From: Nymphaea colorata
Taxonomy: Eukaryota; Streptophyta; Magnoliopsida; Nymphaeales; Nymphaeaceae
DNA length: 64,000 bases
Reading direction: 5' to 3'
Assembly (NCBI RefSeq): GCF_008831285.2
Contig: NC_045150.1
Location: 1,560,001 to 1,624,000 of the forward strand
In this document: positions 10,238-22,766 of the stretch, piece by piece
How positions within the stretch are numbered: the first letter of the stretch is position 1
Layout of the letters: each line of letters starts with the position of its first letter
Notes under the pieces: model-generated
What the model was told of the DNA's origin: nothing
Seen by the model: the letters and a program-made list of their open reading frames with translations, nothing else
The model's database searches: none
Program-made: the position numbers and the translations under genes

Positions 10238-11917
10238 TCTGTTTGCAGCCCACCCCTTTCTCAAAGAGCGTCGAAATGCGAATTAGTAAAATTCTTTCAA
10301 AATTGGGGTTTTGAGGAAAAAATTTTAAGAGAAAGGGATTTACCCGTCGATATGAGGACCAACTGTTCCTGCCGCCTTTAACAGGGGTAACTAGATCAAG
10401 GGCTAAGGATCATTTGGATCATGTACGAGTTATTGATGCAAATCATGTATGCTTGTGCCTTGATGTTTTGGATTCAAGAACCAAAATTCATCTTGAATAA
10501 GTGATTCGAACTTGTTTTGAAAATGAATTTGAAGATTGGAGGGTTTTTCAGTTGATTTGAAAACCTTTGTTTTGTGCCATTTTATTTGAAATCCACAATT
10601 CAAAGATTTTGAAATTGAGTTCTTATTGTGAACTCAAGATGACTCATGAGTTGAAATTGTGACCATCTTATGATCAAAATTGATTTTGAATTCTTCTTTT
10701 GCCAAATCGCGTGATTTGGTCTAAGATATTTAGAAACTTGTGATTTGGTTAGGTAGAGTTTATTCTTTTGATGGAACATAGGTTCCAAATTGTTAGAAAA
10801 CGTGTTGTTTTTTAAATATGTTTTGGCCAAGATTGTGAATGCATTGCTTGTGTTTTCTTTTGAAGTTAAGTGAAGTTTACAAATTTTTGTTGCAATATGA
10901 CTTTGTTACTTTTTGCAACTCAAATTTGAATCACTTAATTTCTTGACAATCTGCATGTGGCTATTGATTTTGGGTGAAAGTGAATGCATGAAATAAGAAG
11001 GGAAACTACATGAGACATTCATCCTTCTTTTTCTCATAATCTCTCAAAATTCATTCATATGAAGCATTCATTCTTCACTCTCCCATAATCTCTCAAAGTC
11101 TATTCATTGCAATTACATGTCATACAATCTACACATAAAGATTGATTTTAATTAACATGAAGGACTTTCTCTAAATCTGCTCATCATATTATTAAGCACA
11201 TAAATTAGAGATGCAATCCATAAGCTTGAGACTTAACAAAATGATGAAGAATGATGCCAAAATCAGTTTTTTAAACTAGATGGGAGACGTGGATGACATC
11301 CACTTATGTAAAAAAAAATCACATTTTGGGCCGATTTAAATAGCTAAAAATTGTGGACATTGATTTCAATAGAGAGCTTGTTTCTTAGATAGAAACGATA
11401 AGACTTTCAAACCTATTCAAATTTCAGCTTTCATATCAATGGAATCGTCAACTTCTTTGGACAATTTTAGGATAGTTGGTCTCCTCTTTGGAGACATGAA
11501 AATGAAATTTGTCAGCATTTAAGGAGATGGATTAGTCTCTTGGAAATCTGAAAATTTATGAATGAGAACAACAATCCATAAAAAAGTATTTTAAGATGTC
11601 GATTGGATAGGTTTAATTTTTTTTATTGTTTCTCAAAGCATAGCCACTTTGTGGCTGAAAATTGACATCTCAAATATGTAACATTTGACATTCTTGAGCT
11701 AATTCCTATAAAGCATGGTCTAATTTCAGCAACTTGCATACATTTTATGTATGGATTGCTGAAATTAAGTAAATTTTAAAATGAAATGAAAATCATTTCA
11801 TAGCCTTGCACTATGAAAATTGACAAAATGATCTCCCTTCTTTAAAATCAGTTTGAAAATGTGTTCCAACCTGATTTTAAAAAAGGAAAATGATTTTTAA
11901 CAAGAGATTATACGTAT

Positions 11918-12019
<102 letters not shown>

Positions 12020-12987
12020 TCGTATCTTACTCTTCAAAATGAGGTTTAAAGAAGGGACCGCATAACTCATGAATCATGATGATTCATAGCTGGGTTCTTT
12101 TACATAGTAAGATTGAAAACTTGTTTCTAATATTCCCCACCACCCTTGGTCAATTAAATTGAAAGACATGAATCGAAATGACTTTAAATGAAAAAGAAAA
12201 CATGACAATGCTCAAGTTAATTCATCCACAATTTTGTCATGTAAGGGTTGATCATATTCATAAGAATGTATGCATCCCTAATAGGCATTTTCATCATATA
12301 TGTTGCAGCAAAATCACTCTCTCACTGTGGGATTCTGTCATGGTAGGGAATTCAAAATGGTTTTAAGTTTATTGTTTTGAAAGGGACATTGCCTTGGGGC
12401 CCTTTTCAAAATTTGATATATGGGTAAATCTTTTTAGAAAAACCGACTTGTGCATGCATTATGCATTAACATGTACATTTAATCGTAGTTTTTTTCTAGC
12501 TGTACATCATTCCCAGCTATAAAATAAATGAAAATAAACCCCTCTCATGAATTGCTGAAATTCAAACGAACCAACAAGAAGCTAAAGTATATGAGAAATG
12601 AGATAAAATCACCTACCTTGCGGTCGGTCTTGATGTTTGATCTTCTTCTTCACTTGTTTTCTAATCAAGCAAACCTAAACAAGAATCCAAGCTTGGATTC
12701 AAGCTTAGCAAAGCAAGAAGAAGAAGAATGACTTGCTGGAATTTGCAGTGGGGAAGAGAAAGTTTCTCTCTACGAAAATTTTAGTATGGGTTCACTTAAG
12801 CACCCTAACTTAGCAAACTCGATAGAGAGAATAGGCAAAATGAAGAAGAAAATGAGAAAGAGGGGGGTAGAAGGCTTGGACTAATCTTCTTTCTCCTCCT
12901 TGGCTTCTCCCTCCTAGCTCCTTGGCTGCAGCAACTTGATGGAAACTTCAAGATTTTGTCTCCCTCCCTCTTGGTGGCCAATGGAAG

Positions 12988-13000
12988 GCTTATATAGAGG
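12988..13000 (-). promoter_or_regulatory. LTR core promoter: TATA box, with a downstream splice-donor-like site at 12617/12616
   Basis: The minus strand reads CCTCTATATAAGC. A transcript would start near 12960. About 345 bases on, the minus strand has CGCAAG/GTAGGTGA, a good donor match, followed by AT-rich sequence. This suggests an exon and intron inside the LTR transcript. The promoter is inferred from motif and position only. Confidence 0.6.
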
Positions 13001-14145
13001 AGGAGGTGGGTTCAATCACCTTCTTAACTCACCTTGAGAACTCATTTAAAACCTTAGGGACTTGTAGAATGAGTTAAAAAGGGTTTAATGGATCTAATTG
13101 ACCATTCTTAGCCCATTTACATGAGCTAGGTAGGCTGGGTTAGGCGTGGTCAACCTTGGTTCAGACCTAGCTGACCAACGTTGACCAAAATTTTGGATGA
13201 AAATACACTTGCATCATATTTTGCCTTATCTTACTCTATTTATTGTTATCATGGTTTGAACTAGAGCTTGTTAGGTTAAAACCAAATTGTTAAGCTCTAA
13301 ATGTTATTGAATTATGTCAATTCAATTAAAATTTGAAAATTCTATCAAATTTAGTTCGAAAATGGTATTTTCATCCATAACTTGATTAAAGATGGATTTC
13401 AACTAAGTCAAACTCTGGTTTGAAATGTTTAATTTTAATTTGGTATTTTATTTATGCATTTGACAAATGCAAATGTATATTTGCCTTTCATAAAATCTTA
13501 ATTTAGGTTCCGCAATCTCAGTTTGCTCATAAAAGGGCAAAATTATCTAGATTGGTCAATTTTGATCAATTGACCAAAGTCAAAGCTCATTTGCAAAAAA
13601 TTTGGCTTCGTTTAAGGTAATTTGATGAATTTGAGCTAAGAAAGCTCTTAATTGAGCTGAATTGTACTTTGACTGAGTTTAGTAAAAGTGGATTCGATTT
13701 GGTCAAATTCTATTTTTGTCCACTGATTGGGTCGCATGATTGACCTACCCTTTTGACTGAGCTGGGCCCATGTTGACCGAACCTAGCTGAAATTGGCACC
13801 ACATTTGGGTGCACCCGGGTCAAACCTACTTGGATTAAGTAGGTTAAGTGAGTTTAATTATAACACTTATTATTGTTCTTTTGGAATTTGATTTTTCTTT
13901 AGCTAAGGGAGAGAGAGAGAGATTAACGTCTCTCTTTTCCTATGAACCCTTATTCATTGTCTCTTGAAAATGATTTTTATCATTTAATTGAGAGAAGAAT
14001 ATATATATATTTTTTAAAAAAGGAAGTGTGTGACCCTTGGGGTGGCTCTCGAGCACACGGTTGGGTGGGGCCCACATGTGGTTCCCACATAACATTGTAA
14101 ACTGAATTAGATCCAATTCTTGGATTTGAATCAAAATTTGAATTT

Positions 14146-14245
14146 TTCAGTTGGATATAAATTCCAAATGACATTTGTAGTTGGATTTGGATTCCAAATG
14201 ACATTTGTAATTGGATTTGGATTCCAAATGACATTTGTAATTGGA
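14146..14245. repeat. 30-bp tandem repeat in the 5' LTR U3 (about 3 units)
   Basis: Same unit as at 425-535, one unit shorter. It creates the repeated QMSFGIQIQL reading on the minus strand. Confidence 0.85.
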
Positions 14246-14457
14246 TTTGGATCTAGTTTAGACTCGTAATCTTGCTTTGGGATTTGTGTCACGAGTCAAA
14301 TTCATGATTTGAATCTAAATTGTATTTATATTCGAAATTGACCTTGAAATTGTAATTTTTGACAATTTATTTGTAAAATTTTGACATTACTTCAATTCTG
14401 GTATGAAAAAATTTGAGGTGTTAGCAACACTTTGTAATATTTGTAGGCAGCAAGAAC

Positions 14458-14780
14458 TAAGCATGGGCAATGGGCCCGAGTACCCGACCGGTACCCAGCA
14501 CTCGGCCCGTGCCCAAAAAAGCTGGCCCAGGTTGGCTTGATGGGGCCCGATTTGGCCCGGTTAACAATTGTTTATTATTTTTAATTAATAATAATATACA
14601 TTTTATTATTAAAAATGTATTTTATATTCAAAAATTTTTATTTTATGTTTTAAAAAAAATATTTTTATTTTAATCGAGCCGGTTCAGGCTAGGCTCAGGC
14701 TTAGGTTTCGGGCATTGGCTGACCCAGGCCCAACCCTTATCAGGTTGGGCCCGGCCGAGGCGGCCCGATGCCTAGCTCTA
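14458..14780. mobile_element. hAT-type MITE with GGGCC-rich ends (323 bp)
   Basis: The ends are inverted: TAAGCATGGGCAATGGGCC at the left, and GGCCCGATGCCTAGCTCTA at the right, whose complement is TAGAGCTAGGCATCGGGCC. It is flanked by an 8-bp target duplication, GCAAGAAC at 14450-14457 and GCAACAAC at 14781-14788 (7/8). The GC-rich ends surround an AT-rich core with no coding capacity. Eight-base duplications and T-A termini fit the hAT superfamily. Confidence 0.8.
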
Positions 14781-14788
14781 GCAACAAC

Positions 14789-16519
14789 TGACCTTTCAGC
14801 TCAAGCTTCTTTTATGTGCTTGAAGCTGCTCCTTGGTCTCCGAAGAAGCCAATGGTTATAATGATGGCAGCTCCTTCATCAATTCAAGGTTTTGTGCCAC
14901 CACTTCAGCCCATCAACCATACTGGTGGAGGGATCTTCTTCAATGACTAAAGACTTTCTTCAAATTGTCCTTGCAACCCTACATTTAAAAAAACAAGTCT
15001 TATTCATCTTCTGACAACCGTAGGTAGGCAGTAGTGGCGTTGACAACCAAGACTCGTCATGAGACTTTTGGCTCCCCACCTGCAACAGTCATCAAGAATA
15101 GGACGTCAAACTTGCTAGACACCAACTTAAATTCAGCCAAGGCACCATCAGCCCAAGCTTTCTACGCAGCTCCTGCTCCAGCTGACCTCTGCCTCCTAGG
15201 TTTATTTGAGATAGGCGTTCATGACTCAATTCAAAATCTAAGTCATCTAGGCATCCCCTGCTCTAGCCGACTTCTCTTGCTCAAGCCATCTTAGCTCAGC
15301 CAAGCCACAACCTTGGTGACGCTGCCCAAAACACCTCAGCCCAAGACCAGCCTAGTTGCCAAGTTATTTTTCAGCCTAGGCATCCGTAATCTTGAGCCAA
15401 TTCCAAATCACTCAAGCCATTCCCTGCTACAACCAGCTTCCAATTCCCTAGACAGCACCCTCCTCCAGCTGGTCATGTTCTCAAGGCGTCGCAAGCAAAC
15501 ACCTTCCAAGCCAGTTCAGTCCAGCATCACCTGGCTGCTCAAAGCGACTTAAAATCAGACCACCAAGGCAGGCCACGCAGCTCACCAGCTTCCCTTTGTT
15601 TGAGCCGATTTCAGCCACAACACTAAATTCAACCCAACATCCCTGTTCAGCCTTATTTTGGACAGCAATCCTAGCTCAACTTCACCTCAAGATGTCCAGC
15701 AAAACCGGTTACCTATCTTTTAACTTCGATAAAAATTAGTTATATTGCCATACGTGTATAATTTTTTTCAAAAACAATGAAGATCAGACCTCATTTAGTA
15801 GCCACAAAGTGGCTTGCTGCTAACAGGGGCAGAACGACTCCACCATGGTCTCCTTGGTGAGGTCGACACTTCCTTCCATCAAAGTTTAAAAACCAGGGTT
15901 TGAATACCTATGGTTTTTAACGTCCTAACACCCAAATCAATGAGTCTCACTTGCGTTATCCAATTGAAACCAGCAAGCTGATTTTCAGCTTATCAAATAT
16001 TGGTGATTCGTCACCAGGGTGTAGATCCTAACCAGTTTTATGGTTTGTGGTGTTCGCTACGCCCATTAACTCAAGGGTGGCATTTCTCTTTTGCTGTTCT
16101 AAAACAGCAGCCCTCATGCATGATTTTGATCATTTTAATCCTCAAAATTTGTGACATTTTTCTAAACGTTACCTTGCTAGAAATTATGAACATTATATGT
16201 ATGCCTCTTCATGCAAATGACAAATGGAAATGGTAAAAGAATCTTGGGTTTAGGTTAGGATTTCTTCTATTTTTAACAACTGTGAATGATGTCTAACAGG
16301 GGCAATGTGAAGATAATATATATGTTAATGCATATCATCATGCATTCTAGTGATCGTCTAAACCTATTTGTGTCAAATTCTGTTTTTCCAAAATTTACAA
16401 AATGATGTTATCAATATCTGATTTAAAAATATCCAATTCACGTAATATTGGAGGACTACTACCTTGGTTAGGGCAAAAATGTCATCCTTTCATTTAAGTA
16501 ATTGAATAAATGAATGCAA

Positions 16520-16552
<33 letters not shown>

Positions 16553-18282
16553 GAGAGAGAGAGAGCCAAAAGATGGATGTTCTTTTGAATGTACAATGGA
16601 TTGCATCTCACAAAATGATTCCATCAAGGATTGGATCTACTCAATCCATGAGTATAATGCATCTTAAAATGTAATAAAATTTAAACAGAATGGGCTCATT
16701 TCATGTTATCTCATTTCAAGAACCTTCGGAAATATCTATTGATTTTGAAAATCAACTATTAATAAGTTCATCTAGTTGGGTTTCAAAAGAAGGTCCTAGA
16801 TCCAAAATTTTGTTCAAATCTAAAGTTGTTAGTGGAATCATACTCCTACTAAATGTATTTCGAAAATGCATTTCCAAATAGCCAATCATTTTGAAAATCA
16901 AAACAAGCTACTAGTTATGTCTCAAAGCAAGCCATTTCAACTCAAAATGAATCTTACAAAAATGCCAATCTAGAGAAATTTCTAAATTCAACTCAAAATA
17001 AATCTTACAAAAATGCCAATACCAAGAATTTTCAAATATTAAGTTTAGATTTTTATCGATATCCTATGCCCCAAAACAAGTTGAAATCAACTTATCCAAA
17101 CCAAATTTCATTTATCAACCGAGAGCTTGTACTCTACTATACAGGAACTAATAAATTCTTGGTAAGAAGTTTGGATCATTGGAGCTCGTCTTCACCCAAT
17201 TCATTTTTTAACCCCAATTTCAAAACCAAATTCTCCAAAATATAAGGCTGTGGACATTATCTCCAAAAGTTTTTCTAAATATTAAGAATAAGCTTAGGGG
17301 ACGTCCTAAGTAAATTGGACCAACATGAGATCCAAAGTAAATTATACATGGAGAGAAATTGAGTGAAGCATGAATGGACATATAGTTTATTTCACATATG
17401 CATGCATACGCTCACTTCACCAACGCCCCCATTCACTTTCGTAAAATTTAAGTGAGTCAAGTCGGAGTCGCTATCATGACCAAGTCAAATTGTGACAAAA
17501 ATTTTAATACCTCACTTATTTTGTTTCGAAAATACAAAACTTCTAAAATGAATGCAAAAGAGTCTAGGAATTTTCATGATCATCGTCCAAAATCAAGTTT
17601 CAAAATAAGTCGATCCTACACTTCAATTTTCCAAACTCACCAATCAAGTGAAATCAAGTTTTTCCCAAAACCAAGTTCTCAAAATCCCAAAATATTGGCT
17701 CATTTCCGGCCATTGCCAAACTTAGAATTTTAATTCTCTAAGATCCAAATCTGATTTTCTAAAACTAAAATTTGGTTTCAAAAACAAGTTTCATTTCCAA
17801 GAATTTCCAAGATTTAGCTGAAATCTCTAATGTTCAATATCCAATTCAGTATTTCAATTTCAAAAATCCTATTCTAATCCCAATTCTTCAAAAATCCAAT
17901 TACAATCACAATTCTTCAAAAATCCAATTTCAAATCCTAATTCTATTCAAAAGTCAAATTTCAAATCCCAGTTTTATTCAAAAATTCAATCTTCTATCCA
18001 AGATTCGAATTCTCAAGTTCCAAAACTTCAATTTTTGGACCAAATAAAAAATCAATTACTACAATATAGGATTAACTCAAAAATCCCATACAATTTCAAA
18101 ATCTCTCAATTTCTGAAACATAGAGATATTCTCAATCGAATCTAAGTCTTGTTCAAAATGAACTCTAAAATCCAATCTTTGCACATGCATGTACGAAGAA
18201 TAACTTATCAAAGCTTCAGAAAATCTAGTCCATGGATAGATTACCCCTATTAAAGGCAGTAGGAATGGTCAATTCTGGTCTC
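14789..18282 (+). repeat. Probable LTR/leader fragment of a related Tat-like element, plus orientation
   Basis: 18241-18270 (TTACCCCTATTAAAGGCAGT and on) is similar to the complement of 10360-10395, the region just inside the 5' LTR end of the first element, so this stretch points the other way. Like that LTR it has a splice-donor-like CCGTAGGTAGG near 15020 and a long AT-rich, CAAAATTCAA-type tract (about 16900-18180). The frames at 15034-15552 and 17452-18047 have low complexity and no known motif. No coding domain is left. The boundaries are uncertain. Confidence 0.45.
16519..16565. repeat. (GA)n microsatellite
   Basis: A GA run with one interruption (GAGCGA), visible in the sequence. Confidence 0.97.
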
Positions 18283-18691
18283 TGTCACACGGATACAGGT
18301 ACGGGTATCCTATGGGTACGGGTACGGGTACGCGGATACGGTAATTTTCAAAATTTTAGGATACACGGATACGGTGAATTTTATATTCTAAAAAAATAAA
18401 AATGATAATAAAATAAAAAAAACATTAAATTAATAATTCACTCTTACAATCTCATAAGTCATAAGAAAGAAAGTCTCAAATTCTCAAACAAAACATTGTT
18501 CATGACCAATTTTATAAGTCATAAGAAAGAAAGTCTCAAACAAAACAAAGAATGTCGGGTTAGTAAAGTGATTTGGATCGGGTCTGACCCAGACCCGATC
18601 CAAAACGTATCCTGCCGTGTCCAAGTGTCGGTATCCAGGTGTCGGAGTGTCGACACCGGTACGTGGCCCATTTTGCCGTGTCCGTGTGACA
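18283..18691. mobile_element. Small TIR element with ACGG/GGTACGG-rich ends
   Basis: TGTCACACGGATAC at 18283 and GTGTCCGTGTGACA at 18678-18691 are inverted at 13 of 14 positions. The inner ends are rich in GGGTACGG (left) and CCGTGTCC (right), and the core is AT-rich. I find no clear target duplication, so the superfamily is open; hAT-like is most likely. Confidence 0.55.
18454..18540. repeat. 27-bp direct repeat, period 60
   Basis: ATAAGTCATAAGAAAGAAAG followed by TCTCAAA occurs at 18454-18480 and 18514-18540, identical. It lies in the core of the small TIR element. Confidence 0.9.
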
Positions 18692-20536
18692 TAGATTGTG
18701 GTACCGATAGGTGGGTCCCTTTCACCAAAAATCTTTTCCATCAACACCTAAATTTGGCTGCTTTGCACAATCCTTTGAGCACGCATGTCACCAGGAAGAT
18801 TGGGGTTTGAACAAACATTTTTGTGTTTAGATGACAAGCTATATATTGTTTTTCTTTCAAAAATAACAAAACCTGGCCCAAGTCACCAAGGTGACATGCC
18901 AAGTCATGAGTCAAAGAGGACGAGTCAAGTCATGTGTCAATGGGTTTTAAAAATTTGCTCAAAAAAAAGGTAAGAGGAGGAAAAAATATCCAAAATAGCT
19001 TAGACCGAATGAAGGGCTCAATGCAATTTATGTAAGGTTGTAATGAATAAACAATATGATTCAAAAGTAGATCATCTATGGGATTAAGGTGGTTGATCTT
19101 AAATGCAGATAAAATAGAATTTATTCAATTGGACTTTATGTTTGGTTGCAAGAATGCTGAATGGATTAGGTTAAATGCCATAAATACAAAAAATCATAAC
19201 TGGCACAAGTCTAAGCAGTTTACATGAGAAGTCATGGATTTAGTTAGCACATCAAAATTGGAACTTGAGTAGTTAAACAAATAACCATAAAATATAGTTT
19301 GCAAAGTGGGTAAGACCAATGGAGAAGTTAAGTGCAAGGGTTAGTTATGGTTATAATAACATATTATAATGTTGCTATAATAGAAATTACAACTTAAACA
19401 TCACTTTGTTACAAGAAATGCTTAATAAAACTCAATCAAAGGTAATCCTAGAGAACTATATCCTTCTCATCCTTGGGTGGGGCATTCTGCCCTTTCCCCA
19501 TTTCTAGACACCCCCTCCAAATCTCGTTAATCCTATGTTTCTAGGAAGAGGGTTTTTCCAGTGGCATTGTCATCAAACCCTTTTCATGCCAACATCAATA
19601 TTGTTTAAGACATGAACTTGAAGGCCATATATATTGGGGGAAAGAGAATCAAGATGGCCCAAAAAAACCATGTGTATGGCTAAGGAACACCTTCCCTACT
19701 TCTAGTGACAGACCTTCAATGATGACCCTACAACCTACCCTCAAGGGTAAGAATATGACGGAGCTCATATGTCAAGATCCTATAAGGAAATTCTAAAGCA
19801 ACAATAGAAGGTTGTGGGAAGGAAGAAACAAATGGCACACTGCAAAGTTTTCATGTTTCTAGCACAATGAAATCAAGCTTCAAATTGTTCACATAACTCT
19901 TACAAGAACATGACTCTAATGGGCCATAATGGAGGAAATTATTTCCTTGTTTTTGAACGACTTAATCAAGCATCAGAGCTGCTATGATTCCCTTACGAGC
20001 ATCCAAGCTAGGCAAATACCATTGAAGGCCATTGATGTCATCCTCAACATGGCTGAAATAGAACCATACTTGCTAGGTCTTCAAGCTACATTTCATTTCA
20101 GGTGTTCCAATCATCTGCTTAATTGTTTTCTTTTGCAACAAGTCAACAAGAAGGTCTTAAGACCATAAGCAATAAAAGAAGATGTTAACACAGAACAACT
20201 TCTCCACATATTGATGTTGCTACTGTTCATAATTGTCACATATATTATAGTTCATGAAACAAGTTCATCCCTAGGGAGAAAAGGGTGATGATCAATTGAA
20301 GAAAAATAAAATAAATCCACTAAAAATGTAATAATAGTGAAGTGTTATTGCCTTTCCCATACGACTAATTGGTGCAAATTCTGTACACAGTTAAATTCTA
20401 AAAAGAAATATCTCAACTCATAAACATGTCATGAATGATATCATGTCAACCATTAGCATATGCTTCAGAGATTGGAAATGATAAGTCATAAGATAATATT
20501 CTTAGAAGGGGAATCACCATATAAAGTTTTATTTTG
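18692..20536. other. Intergenic, no feature recognised
   Basis: AT-rich sequence. The 79-codon frame at 19929-20168 begins MEEIISLFLNDL and contains several Cys but matches nothing I know. No TIR or LTR boundary was found. Confidence 0.4.
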
Positions 20537-20544
20537 CATGTAGC

Positions 20545-22151
20545 TAGGGCTGAACACAAGCCTGGTCGAGCCCGAGCGTAGTCAGCTCGAACTTGCCTTG
20601 ACTCTTATTTTGCTCAGCTCGAGTTCTGCTCAAGCTCAAGTTGAGTTTTAAATGTTAGCCCGAACTCGACTCGATCAACAATTATGGAACTCTAGCTCGA
20701 CTTGTTTGAGCTCGTTTAACTCGTTTAACTTCAGGCGTAATGCTTCTTCTACTCTATAAGCAGATGGCAGGCATGGGATTCTTCTTGCTACAGAAGGAGA
20801 TAACAGTGGAGGCAAGATTATGAGACCAGAGCTTTGGAGGCTTCTGCAGAGAAGAAAAGAATAAAAATGACAAAAACCTAAAAAAAGAAGTCAGATCGAT
20901 AGTTTCAGCTTTTAAAAACCTCCAGATCAAAGGTTTCAGCACCCTCATGCTCAAGAGAGGGTTTCTCAGCTCAGAACCTTTGCTCAAGCGTGAGGGTTCT
21001 GATGCATCAGAGGCAGTGAGGGTTGTGTGCTCAAAGCCCTCGCTTGGCTCGAGCAGAGAACACGCAAGCCCGCTCAAGTGAGCGAGGGTTCTATGTCCAA
21101 AGCCCTCGCTTGAATGAACTAGGGTTCTGAGTAAAGAAGTGAGAACCCTTGCTTGCTCAAGAAAGGGTTCTCTGCTCAAGGTTCTCTACAGGAAACCCTT
21201 ACTTGAACGAGGGTTGTCTACAAAAAACCCTCACTTGAGCGAGGGTTAGAGTGACAACAAGAGAAACAAATAAGAAGAGAAGAAGGAAGAAGGGCGATAG
21301 AGGAACTTACCCTGGGTCTCGCCCGCCGCTGCCGGTTGCCGATCACCAACATTGCCATCACTAGTGCTGCTCGAAGAGTTCGTCGAAGATGAAGGAGAAA
21401 GGGAGAAGAAATAGAAAAAGAAAGGGAAAAAAGAAGTGATGGGTGAGGGTGGAGGAGAAAAGTAAGGGTGGGCATCGGGCCGGGCCGGCCCGATAAAGAA
21501 CCGTCGGGAACGGCCCGACGGGCCGCTGGGTCGGGCCCGGCCCGGATATTTAACGGGTCGGGCAGGGCCGGGCCCGGATATATGAAACCTGAGCCCGGGC
21601 CCAGCCCGGCCCGGCGCAGTTATAATAAAATAATATTATTTTTAATTTATAAAATATTTTTTAAAAAATAAAATAGTATTTATTAGTGATAAATATATAA
21701 TATTAAAATTAAAAAATTAAAAATATATATTTTAATTTTTAACGGGCCGGGCCGGGGCTGACCCGGGCTGGCATATCAGGCCCGGACCCGGCCCGTTAAT
21801 AGTTTTTCCCGGGCCGGGCCCGGGCCCGACCCAGCCAACTTTTTCCAGGCCCAGGCCCGGGCCCGAGGCGGGCCAGGTACCGGGTACCCGACGGTGGCCC
21901 GGCCCGGTGCCCACCCTTAGAGAAAAGGTGATGAGAGAGAAAAAAGGGAGAATGAAGCGGTGGAAGGGTGAGGAGAGAAAAATAGTGGTGAGGAGGGAGA
22001 AAAATGAATGAGCCGCGACATCAACTCGAACTCGACTCGGCTAAATAGACGAGCCGAGACATCGACTCAAGCTTGGCTCGTTTGACAAAAAGGATGACTC
22101 AAATTTTAGTTCGAGCCCAGCTCGAGTTGCTCGGTTTGTTGTTCAGTCCTA
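20545..22151. mobile_element. hAT element, non-autonomous (1607 bp), with a nested MITE
   Basis: The left end is TAGGGCTGAACA and the right end TGTTCAGTCCTA, whose complement is TAGGACTGAACA. It is flanked by CATGTAGC (20537-20544) and CAAGTAGC (22152-22159), an 8-bp target duplication at 7/8. Subterminal regions on both sides are full of CTCGAG/GAGCTCG motifs in inverted sense, the usual transposase-binding layout. The interior has no transposase. The minus strand around 21245-20900 contains many variants of AACCCTCGCTTGAGC. A second hAT MITE interrupts it at 21463-21919. Confidence 0.85.
21463..21919. mobile_element. hAT MITE with GGGCCGGGCC ends (457 bp), nested
   Basis: Left terminus TAAGGGTGGGCATCGGGCC; right terminus GGCCCGGTGCCCACCCTTA, its inverse with one change. 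It is flanked by a perfect 8-bp target duplication GAGAAAAG (21455-21462 and 21920-21927). The ends are extremely GC-rich and palindromic and the core nearly pure AT. It has no coding capacity. The perfect duplication and good TIRs indicate a younger insertion than its host element. Confidence 0.93.
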
Positions 22152-22159
22152 CAAGTAGC

Positions 22160-22766
22160 AGGAGCACATCATGGTAGCTTTGCCAAAAAAACATTTCTTT
22201 TTTGAAGTCCACCCTCAGTCCAAACTCTTAAGATAATGTTGAGCAAAAAAGCAAGGGGAACACTAATGTAGCAATGATTTCTATATAGACAACAACAAAA
22301 ATATTGTTCTATGTAATAGCACCTTATAGAGGAGCACCCTATAACTACAAATTCATCAAACATTTCTGTAATAATAAAACCTAATATTTGCTAACATAAA
22401 GGGGGGAAAAAACGAAAAAGAAATAAAAAACCAACCTACTCAAATAGTCATAGAGTGGAGATACAAACATCATCAAAAGTCTACCACTAAAGACTGGCTA
22501 AATGAGGGTGAAATGAAAGCATAAATTCTAAAAACAATAAGGCAGCTTTTATCCTAGGTTGGGGCTGCTTCAGAAACCCCTCAAATATGCAACACTGGTC
22601 AAGCTATCTATCTAGTAGTTGCTCATTCCAAAATGCTGAGGTACAAATTATTTAATTATTACAATTATAGTTGTCTGCATTCAATCAACATCTTCGATTT
22701 TTACTTCACATAACTCTTCATAAACCAAATTTAAGTAAAAGACCAAACAACCCTTGATAGAATAGC
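22160..22766. other. Intergenic, no feature recognised
   Basis: AT-rich unique-looking sequence between the hAT element and the CACTA end. No convincing frame. Confidence 0.4.

Noticed and set aside
13980-14234. Frame with repeated QMSFGIQIQL
   Set aside because: It is the translation of the 30-bp non-coding tandem repeat in the LTR.
17452-18047. Two Asn/Phe/Lys-rich frames
   Set aside because: Low-complexity AT-rich LTR-like sequence made of CAAAATTCAA-type repeats; no domain.
18690-18720. GGTACCGATAGGTGGGTCC as a second Tat-type primer site
   Set aside because: The match to the site at 10219-10237 is partial and the adjoining sequence does not form an LTR end.
21468-21914. Gly/Pro/Arg-rich frames on both strands
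   Set aside because: Translations of the GGGCCGGGCC ends of a hAT MITE.
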